Of a DNA stretch of 64,000 bases, positions 1 to 12,031 are shown in pieces (the first letter of the stretch is position 1; each line of letters starts with the position of its first letter). Made by a program: the position numbers and the translations under genes. Below the pieces are notes generated by a model, which saw only the letters and a program-made list of their open reading frames with translations, made no database searches and had not been told where the DNA came from. The DNA is from Chionis minor (lineage: Eukaryota > Chordata > Aves > Charadriiformes > Chionididae): the NCBI GenBank assembly GCA_013398295.1, contig VZSF01008169.1, positions 372,001 to 436,000 of the forward strand. The letters run 5' to 3'.

Positions 1-2063
1 TTCATACAAAAAAATGATTAGAGTTCACCAGAAATTCAATGGGACTGTGGCTTAATCAGAAGTAGGCATGCTGTCTGCAGTGCTGTCCCATAATGCATTC
101 TCACTTATAAGTTTTGCTTTCCAAGGTTGACAAAGTATCGGACTTGTTTTCCGTTTCCAACATACTGCTGCAATATATCATTGCTCTAACCACTGTTTGG
201 CTTGTAATTTGGTTCTGGCCAAATAACAATGCCAGTTTTTCAGTATTCTGCCGATTTCCACAATTAGACATTCAGTACATCCCCAGCTACATAGCCAGCA
301 GTCACTCTGACAAAACAAACGACCTTGGGAGTCTAACACAGAATTAAGTCAACAGGACAGAAAGCGTGCCCAGAATTTTGAACCATATTTTGAAGTATTA
401 CTGAAGTGACAACTTCAGGGTCTTCAGGATCTCTAACACAAGGGCCTTTGTAGTTTCCGTACCTATTAATGCCTGAGAATAAGGAAAAAGGGAAAAAGAA
501 AGAAGACACATGCCCTGCTGTCAATATCAGGGTGGTTCCATCAGAAATGCTAGCATCAGCTTATACAGAACATTGATTTTTATTAATTCCAGCAGAAAAG
601 CTTGGTAAAAGGCTGAAAAGCTCAAACAATTAAAACCACAAAGATTTTACACAAATAGCCCTACTAGAATCCTGCTCAGCACTGAAAGAATGTAATTCGG
701 AATGGGATTCTGGTATGTACAGGCAAGCTACACAGGTACTCATTTATTCTTTCCTGAATCTTCTATATGACACTGAATACACTATATGATGACTTTAACA
801 GGCAAAATGACACACTTAGACCTGGTTACTGTCAAAATGTATCGAAATAGGGTTCCATTTCAAACACTGCAGGTTTGTAATTGATTACATACACTTGGTT
901 CTGAACAATCAAGATAGATAAATATCAATAAAATTACAGTAACAGAGCACCATTTCTGTTTGTGTGACATATGCAGGCAGAGCAAATGCCTGAAAATGTG
1001 ACATAGTAACACTACGAGAGTGTATCACTGAAAATATATTATAAACGCCATGCAGCTTCCTAGTTTGAAGAGGAAAGACTAGAAAACTGACAGTAGATAG
1101 TCACAGCTTTTTACCTAGCTCTGTACGTACTCACGCTCCGACAAGTAGTACTCATTGTCTCATTTGTCAATCCCACTATAAGATTTGAAAAAACTGTTCT
1201 GGTACAAAGATACAAGTACCAAACTATAAATTTTGCTATTTAAAACATTCCTCTAGATGCTCCTTTACATCTCGAGGTTTTTCCAGTTACATCCTCTAGA
1301 TGCTCCTTTGCATCTAGAGGATGTAACTGGAAAAACCTGAGGAAGATCCTCCTAACAGCCAAATTCAGGTTCAGTGATTCTCCTTTTAGAAACCACATCC
1401 ACATGATGTGCCATGAGATATTCCTCTCTTGGGATCACATTTGGCGTAAATCTCAGCCTGATGTGCACATCACCTTTTTATACGACAAAGTAAAATCTCT
1501 CACTCATTTGAACAGGACTCGTGCTACTCATTGGCTGTGAAAGCAAAAGGTAGAAACCAAGTGAAAGATACAGTCCCGAAATTCTCATAAAGTCCATTTC
1601 CCATCAGTTTCAGCTCCCAGAAGATGCACACAATGAAAATAAACCTTCAGATACTGAAGAGTTACTACAGCAGCTCTTTCTCATCACTAGTCATGAGAGT
1701 AAGCAGTGGCAGAAATGAAACCAGGGAGAAGACCATGTGGCAAGAGATACGCTCTGCTTGATGTCTTCCACTGTCAGGATGGTTCTTTGAGACAAGAGGC
1801 AAAATTAAGAACAGTTCTGTGCATTATTTTTCACAATATTTTCATTAAAAACCAACATGCCGTATAAAGCACCATGCTGGCTTTGTATTTCAAGGATGTG
1901 ATCAGAAGCTAGTTTTTATTTATGTATTTCAAAATGTTTTTACTTCGTGATGAAGGAAAAATAAACCTTCAGGAGGACATTAGAATCCCCTCACTGCAGT
2001 TTTGCTAAATCTCCCATCTGTTTTTTAAAAGTAGAAAATATGTAGAGTATTCAACATACCTGT
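1..2063. other. Gene-free AT-rich sequence with one strong hairpin
   Basis: No exon or known repeat is recognised. The only structure of note is the inverted and direct repeat at 1250-1341, listed separately. Short open frames here have no recognisable motifs. Confidence 0.5.
1250..1341. repeat. Perfect 28-bp inverted repeat with nested 23-bp direct repeat
   Basis: Arms at 1275-1302 and 1311-1338 are exact reverse complements (28 of 28), with an 8-nt loop at 1303-1310. Allowing one bulged base at 1274 adds three more pairs (1271-1273 with 1339-1341). Separately, 1250-1272 and 1293-1315 are direct repeats matching at 22 of 23 positions, both containing CTCTAGATGCTCCTTT. The arrangement is typical of replication template switching at a quasi-palindrome. 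If transcribed it would fold into a pre-miRNA-sized hairpin of about 64 nt. Confidence 0.9.
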
Positions 2064-3845
2064 AGCTTCTACAGGTACGTCAGTGATAAAAGGAAGACGA
2101 GGGGAAATATGCACCCTCTCCAGAAGGAAACAGGACACCTGGTTACCTGGGATATGGACAAGGCTGAGGGATTCAATGACTTCTTTGCCTCAGTCCTCAC
2201 CAGCAAGTGCTCTAGGCACACTGCCCAAGTCACGAAAGGCAAAGGCAGGGACTGGGAGAATAAGGAATCACCCATTGGAGGAGAAGACCAGGTTCAAGAC
2301 CATCTGAGGAACCTGAAGGTGCACAAAGCCATGGGACCTGATGAGATTCATCCACAGGTCCTGAGGGAACTGGCAGATGAAGTTGCTAAGCCACGTTCCA
2401 TCATATTTGAGAAGCTGCGGCAATCTGGTGAAGTTCCCACTGACTGGAAAAGGGGAAACATAACCCCCCAGTATTCAAAAGGAAGAAAAAAAGGAAGATC
2501 CTGGGGATCACAAACCAGTCAGTCTCACCTCTGTGCCCAGCAAGATCATGGAGCAGATCGTCCTGGAAACTATGCTAAGGCACATGGAAAATAAGAAGGT
2601 GATCGGTGACAGCCAACATGGCCTCACTAAAGGCAAATCACGCCTGACAAATCTGGTGGTTTTCTATGTAGTGATTACAGCATTGGTGGATAAGGGAAGA
2701 GCAACTGACATCATCTACCCAGACTTGTGCAGAGCATTAGACACTGTCCCACATGACATCCTTGTCTCTAAATCAGAGAGACACAGATTTGATGGAAGGA
2801 CCACTTGGTGGATAAGGAATTAGCTGGATGGTGGTCAACAGCTCAATGTCCAAGTGGAGACCAGCGATGAGTGGTGTTCCTCAGGGTTCAGTACTGGGAG
2901 GGACCAGTGCTGGTTAACATCTTTGTTGGCAACACGGACAGTGGGATTAAGTCCAACTTCAGCATGTTTGCCAACAACAACAAGCTGTGTGGCGTGGTGA
3001 ACACGCTGGAGGGAAGGGATACCATCCAGAGGGACCTGGACAGGCTTGAGAGGTGGGCCTGTGCGAACCTCATGAGGTTCAACAAGGCCAAGTGCAAGGT
3101 CCTGCACCTGCGTCAGGGCAATCCCAAGCACAAATCCAGGCTGGGTTGAGTATGGTTTGAGAGCAGCCCTGAGGAGAATGACTTGGGGTGTGTGGGTTGA
3201 TGAGAAGTTCAACTTGAGACCGTAATGTGCGCTTGCAGCCCAGAAAGCCAACCGTATCCTTGGCTGCATGGCTAGCAGGTCAAGGGAGGTGATTCTCCCC
3301 CTCCTCTCCACTCTTGTGAGATCCTACCTGGAGCAATGCATCCAGCTCCAGAGCTCCCACCATAAGAATGACTGATCTGCTGGAGCAAGTCCAGAGGAGG
3401 CCACAAAGATGCTCAGAGGGCTGAGGCACCTCCCCTATGATGACAGGCTGAGATAGTTGGGGTTGTTCAGCCTGGAGAAGAGAAGACTCCGGGGAGCCTT
3501 CCTATAGCAGCCTTCCAGTACCTAAAGGGGGCCTACAGGAAAGATGGGGAGGGATTCTGTATCAGGGATTGTAGTGATAGGATGAGGGGTAATGGTTTTA
3601 AACTGAAAGAGGGGAGATTTAGATTAGATATTAGGAAGAAATTCTGTACTCTAAGGGTGGTGAGAGACTGGAACAGGTTGCCCAGGGACATTGTGGATGC
3701 CACATCCCTGGAAATGTTCAAGGCCAGGTTGGATAGGGCTTTGAGCAACATGGTCTGGTGGGAGTTGTCCCTGCCCATGATAGGTGGGTTGCAACTAGGT
3801 GATATTTAAGGTCCCTTCCAACCCAAACCATTCTATGATTCTATT
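2064..3845 (+). mobile_element. CR1 LINE copy A, 5'-truncated, dead reverse transcriptase
   Basis: This copy runs from within the reverse transcriptase region to an intact CR1 3' end, where AAGGTCCCTTCCAACCCAAA is followed by the ATTCTATG-type tail at about 3830-3845. It starts abruptly inside the element, as usual for target-primed insertions. Recognisable segments include [28 protein letters not shown] and a C-terminal WNRLPRDIVDATSLEMFKA. The frame is broken repeatedly. The catalytic box that should read FADD reads FANN (2967-2978), so it could not encode an active enzyme. A 4-bp insertion near 2895-2900 and a 12-bp insertion near 2288-2300 distinguish it from copy B. It is antisense to ATRNL1. 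Confidence 0.92.
2439..2774 (+). repeat. 336-bp block identical to 39445-39780
   Basis: Base-by-base comparison of copies A and B shows no mismatch or gap across this block. The 375 bp to its left carry about 17 substitutions and a 12-bp indel; the 126 bp to its right carry about 8 substitutions and a 4-bp indel. The block lies within the CR1 reverse transcriptase region. Confidence 0.85.
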
Positions 3846-5099
3846 TTCTATTTACCTGCTGACCTGCCTTCTATTTTTTCCCATAATCTTTTTGATCATA
3901 CGTGAAAAACTTGGCTTCAGTTGTCTTACTTCCTGATTTTCTATATTTCAATTATACTTTAATGGCTAGATATACAGTGATGATGATACAAGAGTGTGTT
4001 GTGAATGAAATCTATTTTGTACTGCTTCTGAGAACTGCTACAATTTGAGTTACTTTTTTCCGTAGCCTCTGAAGTGCCTTCTATAATGTAATAATATAAT
4101 AAACCTGAATCTGCTCTTCCCTTTGCAATGCAATCCAGCATTCTGTTTCCCATAATGTTGCTACATTATGATTTGCAACACTAAATAATTATCCTAAGTT
4201 ACAAAGATAAAATATAAAACTTTAAAGCAATATCATTAGACACCATACACTTGAGACACTGAAGCAGCCATAAGCAAACATGGATTTTCTTAAAAAACAT
4301 AAACGAAGGTGACAACGAAAAGCATGGTTCCTGTTTAGGATTATTTCATCAAAAGCTTGCTGCAATCTTGGGTGCAAAGAATGTAAATAGTAGGTAATCA
4401 GTGACAAACTGGGCCTTGTTTCTAACAGGTGGAGCACCAGATATTATGACCTCTATCTCAAAAGGTGAGGAGGGGAAAAAATACACTTGTGGGAATGGGA
4501 TTTGATAATGTGTGAGATTCAGTAATAAAAGGTATTACACCCCAAAAGAGGAAGCATAACAGAGAAGAGAGACTTATCTAAACCTTACAGGCTTGTGTTC
4601 AGATGTGTGAACTTGTGAGTTGATTTTTTTTGTTCTGTTTTGTCTGGTCAAGCATTCAATATAATAAGGAATATACAGGATTCTTGACTTCTTCCTATAT
4701 TATTTTTCATTGCCTTCCTTCCAAATAGCCCTCCATTTTCTATTCTTATTTTTGCTTCTTCTTGTTCTATAAAGGTTGAGCTGCCACATTATTTAACTGC
4801 CTTTACAAGGTGCTTGGTTTTCTCTACCTAGACTTCCAATAAGCAGGAATTCTTTTTGTGAATCTGATGTTAGTTACCAAGACTAGTCTAACCCCCTGCC
4901 ACATTCTTTCATCTGTTTGGATTGTAATACTGTGAGGAGGTGGTGGTAAGGCAGGTTTTAAAAGCTGCAAAAATATTTTATTTATTTATATATTTGTTTA
5001 ATATATTTTAATATATTTTTAAATGTTTATAGATATTATTTATGTTGTTTGTCCTTCTCCTGAATTCTCATTTTAGTGGGCAATTCTTTTCCAAGAAAA
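3846..5099. other. AT-rich spacer between CR1 copies A and C
   Basis: No gene or known repeat is recognised. It includes a strongly AT-rich stretch at about 4970-5045 just before the 3' end of CR1 copy C. Confidence 0.5.
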
Positions 5100-6160
5100 A
5101 TCACAGAATCACAGAATCACTTAGGTTGGAAGAGACCTTTGAGATCATCAAATCCAGCCGTAAACCTAACACTGCCAAAACCACCCCTAAACCATGTCCC
5201 TCAGCACCACGTCCACCCGTCTTTTAAATACCTCCAGGGACGGTGATTCCACCACCTCCCTGGGCAGCCTGTTCCAATGCTTGACAACCCTTTCAGTAAA
5301 GAAGTTTTTCCTAATACCCAACCTAAACCTCCCCTGGCACAACTTGAGGCCATTTCCTCTTGTCCTATCGCTTGTTACTTGGGAGAAGATATTGAACCCC
5401 CACCTCACTACAACCTCCTTTCAGGCAGTTGTAGAGAGCGATAAGGTCTCCCCTCAACCTCCTTTTCTCCAGGCTAAACAATCCCAATTCCCTCAGCTGC
5501 TCCTCATAAGACTTGTGCTCTAGACCCCTCAAACAGCTTCGTTGCCCTTCTCTAGACACACTCCAGCAACTCAGTGTCTTTCCCATACCGTGGTGACCAA
5601 AACTGAACACAGTACTCGAGGCAGGACCTCACCAGTGCTGAATACAGGCACACCATCACTTCCCTGCTCCTGCTGGCCACACTATTCCTGATACAGGCCA
5701 AGATGCCATTGGCCACCTTGGCCACCTGGGCACACTGCTGACTCGTGTTCAGCCGACTGTCCACCAGGACCCCCAGATCCTTTCCTGCCAGGGAGTTTCC
5801 AGCCACTGCTCCCCAAGCCTGTAGCGCTGCCTGGGGTTGTTGTGACCCAAGTGCAGGACCCAGCACTTGGACTTGTTGAAACTCACCCCATTGGCCTCAG
5901 CCCATCGGATCTAGCCTGTCCAGATCCCTCTGCAGAGCCTTCCTACCCTCAAGCAGATCAACACTCCCACTTCATTTAGTGTCATCTGCGAACTTACTGA
6001 GGGTGCACTCAATCCCCTCGTCCAGATCCTCAATAAAGATATTAAACAAGACTGGTCCCAAAACTGAGCCCTGAGGAACACCACTGCTGCTAACTGGATT
6101 TAACACCATTCACCCCAACTCCCAGGGCTTGGCCATCCAGCCAGTTTTTAACCCATTTTT
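5100..6160 (-). mobile_element. CR1 LINE copy C, 5'-truncated
   Basis: The left edge is the reverse complement of a CR1 3' end (TCACAGAATCACAGAATCAC then TTAGGTTGGAAGAGACC). Read leftward from about 6160 it encodes the palm of a CR1 reverse transcriptase: [15 protein letters not shown] followed by FADD (5981-5992), then a stop. Next come [29 protein letters not shown] and [22 protein letters not shown] C-terminal segments in different frames, so the copy is dead. It lies in the sense orientation of ATRNL1. It belongs to a different CR1 subfamily from A and B, judging by its 3' end. Confidence 0.92.
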
Positions 6161-6697
6161 AAAATACACGTCCACTATTTACAAAGAGAGATAAAAATAA
6201 CTGTTCACATTTGAACTATGATCTAATTATTTCTTTAAGAGAGATGAAGTAGGTTGTGAATAATCTAAATACAGCCAGCCTTATTTCATTATTTCAGTCC
6301 CTTATGTGCTTAAAGAATAACATTTACTTTCAAGATTTTAAAAGCTGTGTGTTAAATAGTACATATTTTTAGGCAACTTTTCATCTTTGATGTCTTTAAC
6401 TGTATTTTCACTAAACATTCTACAAAAGTGACAGAAATGCATTTTTCTCACTGGGATTGCCTCAAGGATACAGCTATCCTTTGTGCCAGTGTGAGATGTG
6501 CATGAAGCTGATGAAGGTCTGCAGAGGCTGAGGCAGTGTGGTTTAAGTCCCCTCCAGATCCACCGAGATGGATTTCAAGGGGAGGAAAGTAGGGCCAAGA
6601 GGCTCTTGCAGGAACAAACAGCCTTTAGGGTGAGGTACATCATTGCTGTGCTCTGCTGAAGCCCCATATGCTTAGTAATTTAGACAACTGAGTGCTT

Positions 6698-6773
6698 CAT
6701 CTGGGATGAAGTCACAATGCTTTTACATTTTTACATCTGGGAAAAAGTCACAAGTCTTTACATTTTCATCTGG
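6698..6773 (+). repeat. Imperfect tandem repeat, about 34-36 bp unit, 2.2 copies
   Basis: The unit begins CATCTGGGATGAAGTCACAA at 6698 and recurs as CATCTGGGAAAAAGTCACAA at 6734. Both are followed by a CTTTACATTTT motif, and a third partial CATCTGG occurs at 6767-6773. Confidence 0.8.
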
Positions 6774-6990
6774 CTTCCTACTCTTTACCTTTCTACTTAC
6801 CCAGGTAAAATCAACAAACCAACCTATTGCTCTGAAACATGCCTCTTCTGGTCCATACCAGCAGTTGCATTAGGTCCAGACCATGAGAGTTTTTCAGCGA
6901 AACGAGTGCTTAACCATATATGAGCCTATTAGATCTAAAGCTTGGTAGGCGAAATCTGGCTCCCAAAATTGAAAGCCTTACTTAAGTTGA

Positions 6991-7004
6991 CCCGCCCCCC
7001 CCCC
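6991..7004 (+). repeat. C homopolymer-like tract
   Basis: CCCGCCCCCCCCCC, a candidate for length error in sequencing and for polymorphism. Confidence 0.9.
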
Positions 7005-8290
7005 AAACACTAATTCTTTCAAGGCATATTTTAGAGATTTCATTTACAAAATCAATGTTTACTGACCTTTCCATAGTGGTTTAAATACGAAGACAAGAGA
7101 TGTGTCCAGGGAGGAAAAATAGTATTAAAATACTGAGCTTGTTATCTCCAAAGTGCTACACACAAATTAACTAATGCATGCTAATACAGTGATTAGCTTG
7201 TTTGCCTAGGTTTAGTGCAATGACTATGTTTCCTAGTGCCATCATTCAATGAGAGATGGTTTGGTATCACCCTGAAGCCAGGACAGCTCTTCTCAAAACA
7301 TACTGTGCTTAACATCTGTGTATTCCCCACTGAAAAGAATATGTCTATGTAGAGTATTGAGTATTTGCAAAAGACAACTACTTCTGGAGAAACATTTTGA
7401 AATCAAGATATACTTTGAGTTACTGAAAGATTGTAATACCAGGCAAAAAGATAATGGATTGTTGTCGGCTAGGTGGGAAGAAGATGGAGCTACAGACATT
7501 TCATCTGGGATGACTACTGTGTTCTGCATAAATTTTGTAGGCATTGACCCCTCACAGCATTTTCTCAGGAGCAAACAGCATAAAATGTCCTTGGAGAAAA
7601 GTGCTGTCCCCGCCGTGGGGCTGTCCATTCTCTCCTCCTTTGGGGAAAAAACCAACAGACCAGACTTGTCTGTGGCCCTCCCAGAGGACCACACTCCATA
7701 GATAGCTGCATGGCGTGTACAATTCCAGTGTTCGTAGGCTAGATTAGGTACATTTGTGTACACCTCTCTATGTAATGACATTCCAAGCCACAGCGAGGCT
7801 TCTGAAAGCCTCAAGAATATAAAAAATGATAACAAAAAATAGTAATAAATAGAAATGAAACTGGTAGCATCACAGCTATTCATGGAGATTCAGCTTGACT
7901 GCAAGAAAGCTGGCACAGTATCGCTAGTAGGATGCATAGTGAAACAGCTTGGAAAAAGCAATCTGGAAAAAAACCCAGTATGGATATAATGAATGAGCCT
8001 TTATTCCACATATGAAAGTGTTTCTGATACTGACAAAAGAAGGTACAATATTTATCATTCAGAGTTCGCAGGGGACAAAACAACAATATTAAATCATGAG
8101 AGGCTTTATTTGTGAATTGGCATTGTTTTCTGTCCCCTGTGTTACCAGAATGATAAATGCTTTCCTTCGTGTAGGAAAAAAAAGGCTTGACACTGACTGT
8201 GCATTCTATGGATTTATGCTACAATTTTTTGAGAGATTTGGTTAAATCCTCATAAATACCAATGTTTACATTAAAGGTGCTAATAAGCCT

Positions 8291-8330
8291 TTTGGGGGGG
8301 TGGTGGTTTGGGGGTTTTTTTCCTCACCCA
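8291..8330 (+). repeat. G/T-rich low-complexity tract
   Basis: Runs of G (7, 2, 2 and 5 long) separated by T, followed by a T-run. It could form a weak G-quadruplex on the plus strand. Confidence 0.7.
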
Positions 8331-11300
8331 CAGTCTTATTTGCGAGTCCCCTTCATGATATTTTATTTTCTAGGGCAGATGAAACAAGATTCAGTTATCA
8401 GAGTTCTTAGGATAACTGGTGGGAATATTGCAGAAGCACAATGTGATCAAAGCGGATGGAAAAGCAATCCCCAAATGACTAAGGGCAAAACTGTGCCAGT
8501 CCCAGAATCACAGAAAGAGCTGACGTGTATGAGACATACTAAACACTTGCATTTGAACTTCTAATATTGAAAATAAATGTCACAGCATTTTCACGAAGAA
8601 TCTATTTGTCTTGAATGCAGCTCATCTGCTACTCCTTGTTATGGATTACACCTTTTACTTTTTATCTATCCTTAACTCCTGCTAAACGCTCTAGCAGTTC
8701 CAGCGTCTGACAGGAGGTTATGTTTTCTTCCTATTTTTCATACATTTTCTGTTTCCAAAAGCTAGCAGAGAGTATTCCAATGATCAGGTGAGAGTTAATG
8801 TAATTTGTTGCCAGTATTTTCAAATGCAAGTAATATCTTCTGGTTTGCACAATTCAGGATGAATATGGTGCATCGCTGTGCCGTCTAATGTGACTCAGCT
8901 CTGAGAGCTTCAGGGCTTGGCTCTGCCTTCAGTGCCCTAAGTACAGATGGCTGAATTTTTTTAGACAGTAAATACGGAAGGTGTAAATAAATACATAACT
9001 AGTAATCTGATTTCCAAAGATATATAAGCATGACCCCAAGAAAGGATTATTTTATAACAGTATAATTCCGTACATGCTCTGGGTGCTGGGGAAAAATTCC
9101 TCGAACACAGCCAATTTTATCACACAGATTTCAATTCCTAGGTTAGATGCCCTTAAGAATAATACTTAAAACTACACAGAAATGTACTATATGCATGTTA
9201 CGTATTAGATCATGCATGGATAGAATGGCTCTTCAAAACAGCGTGACGGGTTTTCATTTTCTTTTTCGGTGCAATTGCTATTACCGTTACTCAGACATCT
9301 TCCTGTAACCTCCATCAGCCCCAGCCAGGGATACAGCTCCCACTGTGTTGGGTATAATACGTGAGCACCGCACCAAGGAGCTTTACAATCTAAACAACTT
9401 TTCACTGTGTTTAAATTTTCATGTTAAAAGAAACATATTCACAGACCTCCTTAACCCACAGACTTTTAAAGTCAGGCTGAACATGAAAATATAGCTAGAC
9501 TTTGCTTTTATGCGATAACCTACCAGGCAATAAAAGTTCTGCAAATCTCTATCGGCTCTCAGTTACACTGTGTAGTTCAGAGGCTTCAAATTGTATTTCT
9601 GACATCCTGTTACACAGCTACTACTGAGCAGACCTTTGTAAATAGCTATATTAATGACGTACAAGAAAGAACAGAATGTACCGCACTCCCGCCAATCTAC
9701 ATTGGCCTTGCAGTTCTAATGCAAGTGAAAAACCACTATTTTACATTAAAAATCATCAATATAAATACTGCATAGATCTACGGAGTAATAAGACTGCATT
9801 AATCAACATTTTTTTTTTGGAGAGAACTGGACTAAATCATTGTGAAAACTAGTAAATGAATAAGCTGCAAAATTCAATTACTTTAACAGTCAATTTTAAT
9901 ATCAAAATGAGTAAATGAGTTTTATTTAAAAACAGTTTATGCTTAGAGTTAAGCATAGAATACCTAGGGGGGAAAAAAAAAAAGATTTGTAGTTTTGAAC
10001 AGAATGTAACATTAGCACAAAATTTCTGGGAAACTTTCGGACGTGTGCAAACGAAGTTCTGTGTAGAAAATCACACATGCAGAAGTTACAATGGAAAGTC
10101 AAGAAGTTTCCAGATTTTGATAGATTTCAGGCTGGATGTGTCAAAAGATAAACCCTGACACTGGCAGGCCGTCTCCCTTGAAAATTTAGACTCCATATAC
10201 AGAGATCTTCAGGTAAACCAATTTCTACCTTCACCTCTGCCTCCAAATGCTGGTCTCAAAGGATTTCATTTCAGCCAAGACCTGTCAAAACCCCCAAATG
10301 CTTTTTATTACTGAATTCCTTCTGTATATTCTGTCAGTTGTGTTAAAATAATAAATTCACTAGAAACTGATTTTTGCAAAGGGTGAGAACCTCTTGAACT
10401 GATCCCCTGATTTTGTTATTTCAACATGTAAAAATGGGGGGCATATTTAAAATGGTTGTTTGAAGACCATGCTTCCCATGCCATTTATGGGGTTTAAAGT
10501 AGCAGCAGGTCCAGAAGTTACGATAAAAATCATTTTCAGTAGGATGGCTGTGAAACATTAGGGTGTGCTCCAGTCTGTGCATATCCTTTTAAACCATTAA
10601 TATTAATGGTGGTTCACTCAGAAACATCCGGCTCAGACTAGGTGCCTTGGTGTTCTTAATTGGTGCTATGAAATAACAAAGCTTTTTTTTATATTCTGAT
10701 GTATCTGGGGGAAATGAGGGCATTTCTAAAATTCCTTTGAGAGGTGATTCTACACAGTTTTTGTTGGCATCAAGGGACGAAAATACACAAAAAACATACT
10801 GCTGGATTAAGATGGCAACAATGGTTATATTACCAAAAAAAGCCAAAAAGAGTCCTTTCAAATTGTGTGTGTAGACAAGGAGCTTAGTTTGGATGAAGCA
10901 GTTGCAAGAACACTTTAATGGGGGACAAGAAAGCAATTAACAATGAAAAGTCACTGATGCAAAAGATAGTCCTAGAGATTAAAATCTTATTGAAACAAAT
11001 GCTTCTCCATTTGATCATAATGAATTGAGCTGAAAGATCTGTGAAACCAGTTCACTGAGCACATGAGAAGAAAATAATAATTTGTTACTCAATTATAGTA
11101 CGAAGCTTTCTGACCAACATACTGCTCTACAGCATTAGTTAAATAGAAGTAAGAATCTTGGGTAAAATGAGTAACACAATAGGAGAATTAGTCACAGTAT
11201 TATTTGAAATTGCCACGTGATAATTATGAAAATATATACAGATATATCAATTTGTACAGTGCTTTAAAAACACAGGAAGGATATGCTTTATCCCAAATGG

Positions 11301-12006
11301 ATAAACAGAACATTCAAGGGAACGGAGATGAAATGGGCATAGCAGGAAGGGCAGGGCAGGGATAGGGGAAGGCAATAGTGCAGGGAAGAAAGACACAGTG
11401 GTGGAGCTAAGCTGAGCCTGGGGCAACTGGGGAATATTCCGAAATGAGAGAAACCGCCGAGACAGAAGTGTGAAAGAGAGGGAGAACATTAAGAAGTGAA
11501 GACTGAGAAAGGTCCGTTACATGTGTGGGAACAGACTGCTTAAATTAGAGAAATCCATCAGACCAAGGTAGATTGGGTCTTTGTAACGGGGGCAAAGGTC
11601 TCAAATTCATCCCATTTGCCTTTAGGCAGCTAGCTGAGACATCCAAATCTGGAGATGCATTTCCGAACAGGAATCAAGATTGCAGGTGGGCTGAATTGCT
11701 CTTTGACAGAAGCTTTAAGAAAGGAACATAAGCGATCAAATTAATAACACATATAAAATAATACACACAGATTATGTGAAAATTTTGCATTAGGTGGAAC
11801 TGCTATGAAAGAAATTCAAGGAGGGAACAAACCCCATAAATACCTGCCAAAAATAGCTGTCACAGAGAACTGTTATTGAACCTTTTTGTCACAATGCACC
11901 TTAACAGGTCCTGTGTTCTTCAATGCTGCCATTATGGTAAAACTTGGTGAAAACAGAGGTAGATACAACAGAACAGCCAGCAGTGGTGAAGATGGCATCC
12001 ACAGGA

Positions 12007-12031
12007 ACAAAACCAACCAACCAACCAACAA
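12007..12031 (+). repeat. AACC tetranucleotide repeat
   Basis: About four perfect AACC units (CCAACCAACCAACCAAC). Short and possibly polymorphic. Confidence 0.8.

Noticed and set aside
2083..3311. Several short open frames on both strands
   Set aside because: They are pieces or antisense shadows of CR1 copy A, not host genes.
5187..5866. Open frames of 73-109 codons
   Set aside because: Frameshifted C-terminal pieces of CR1 copy C and their antisense shadows.
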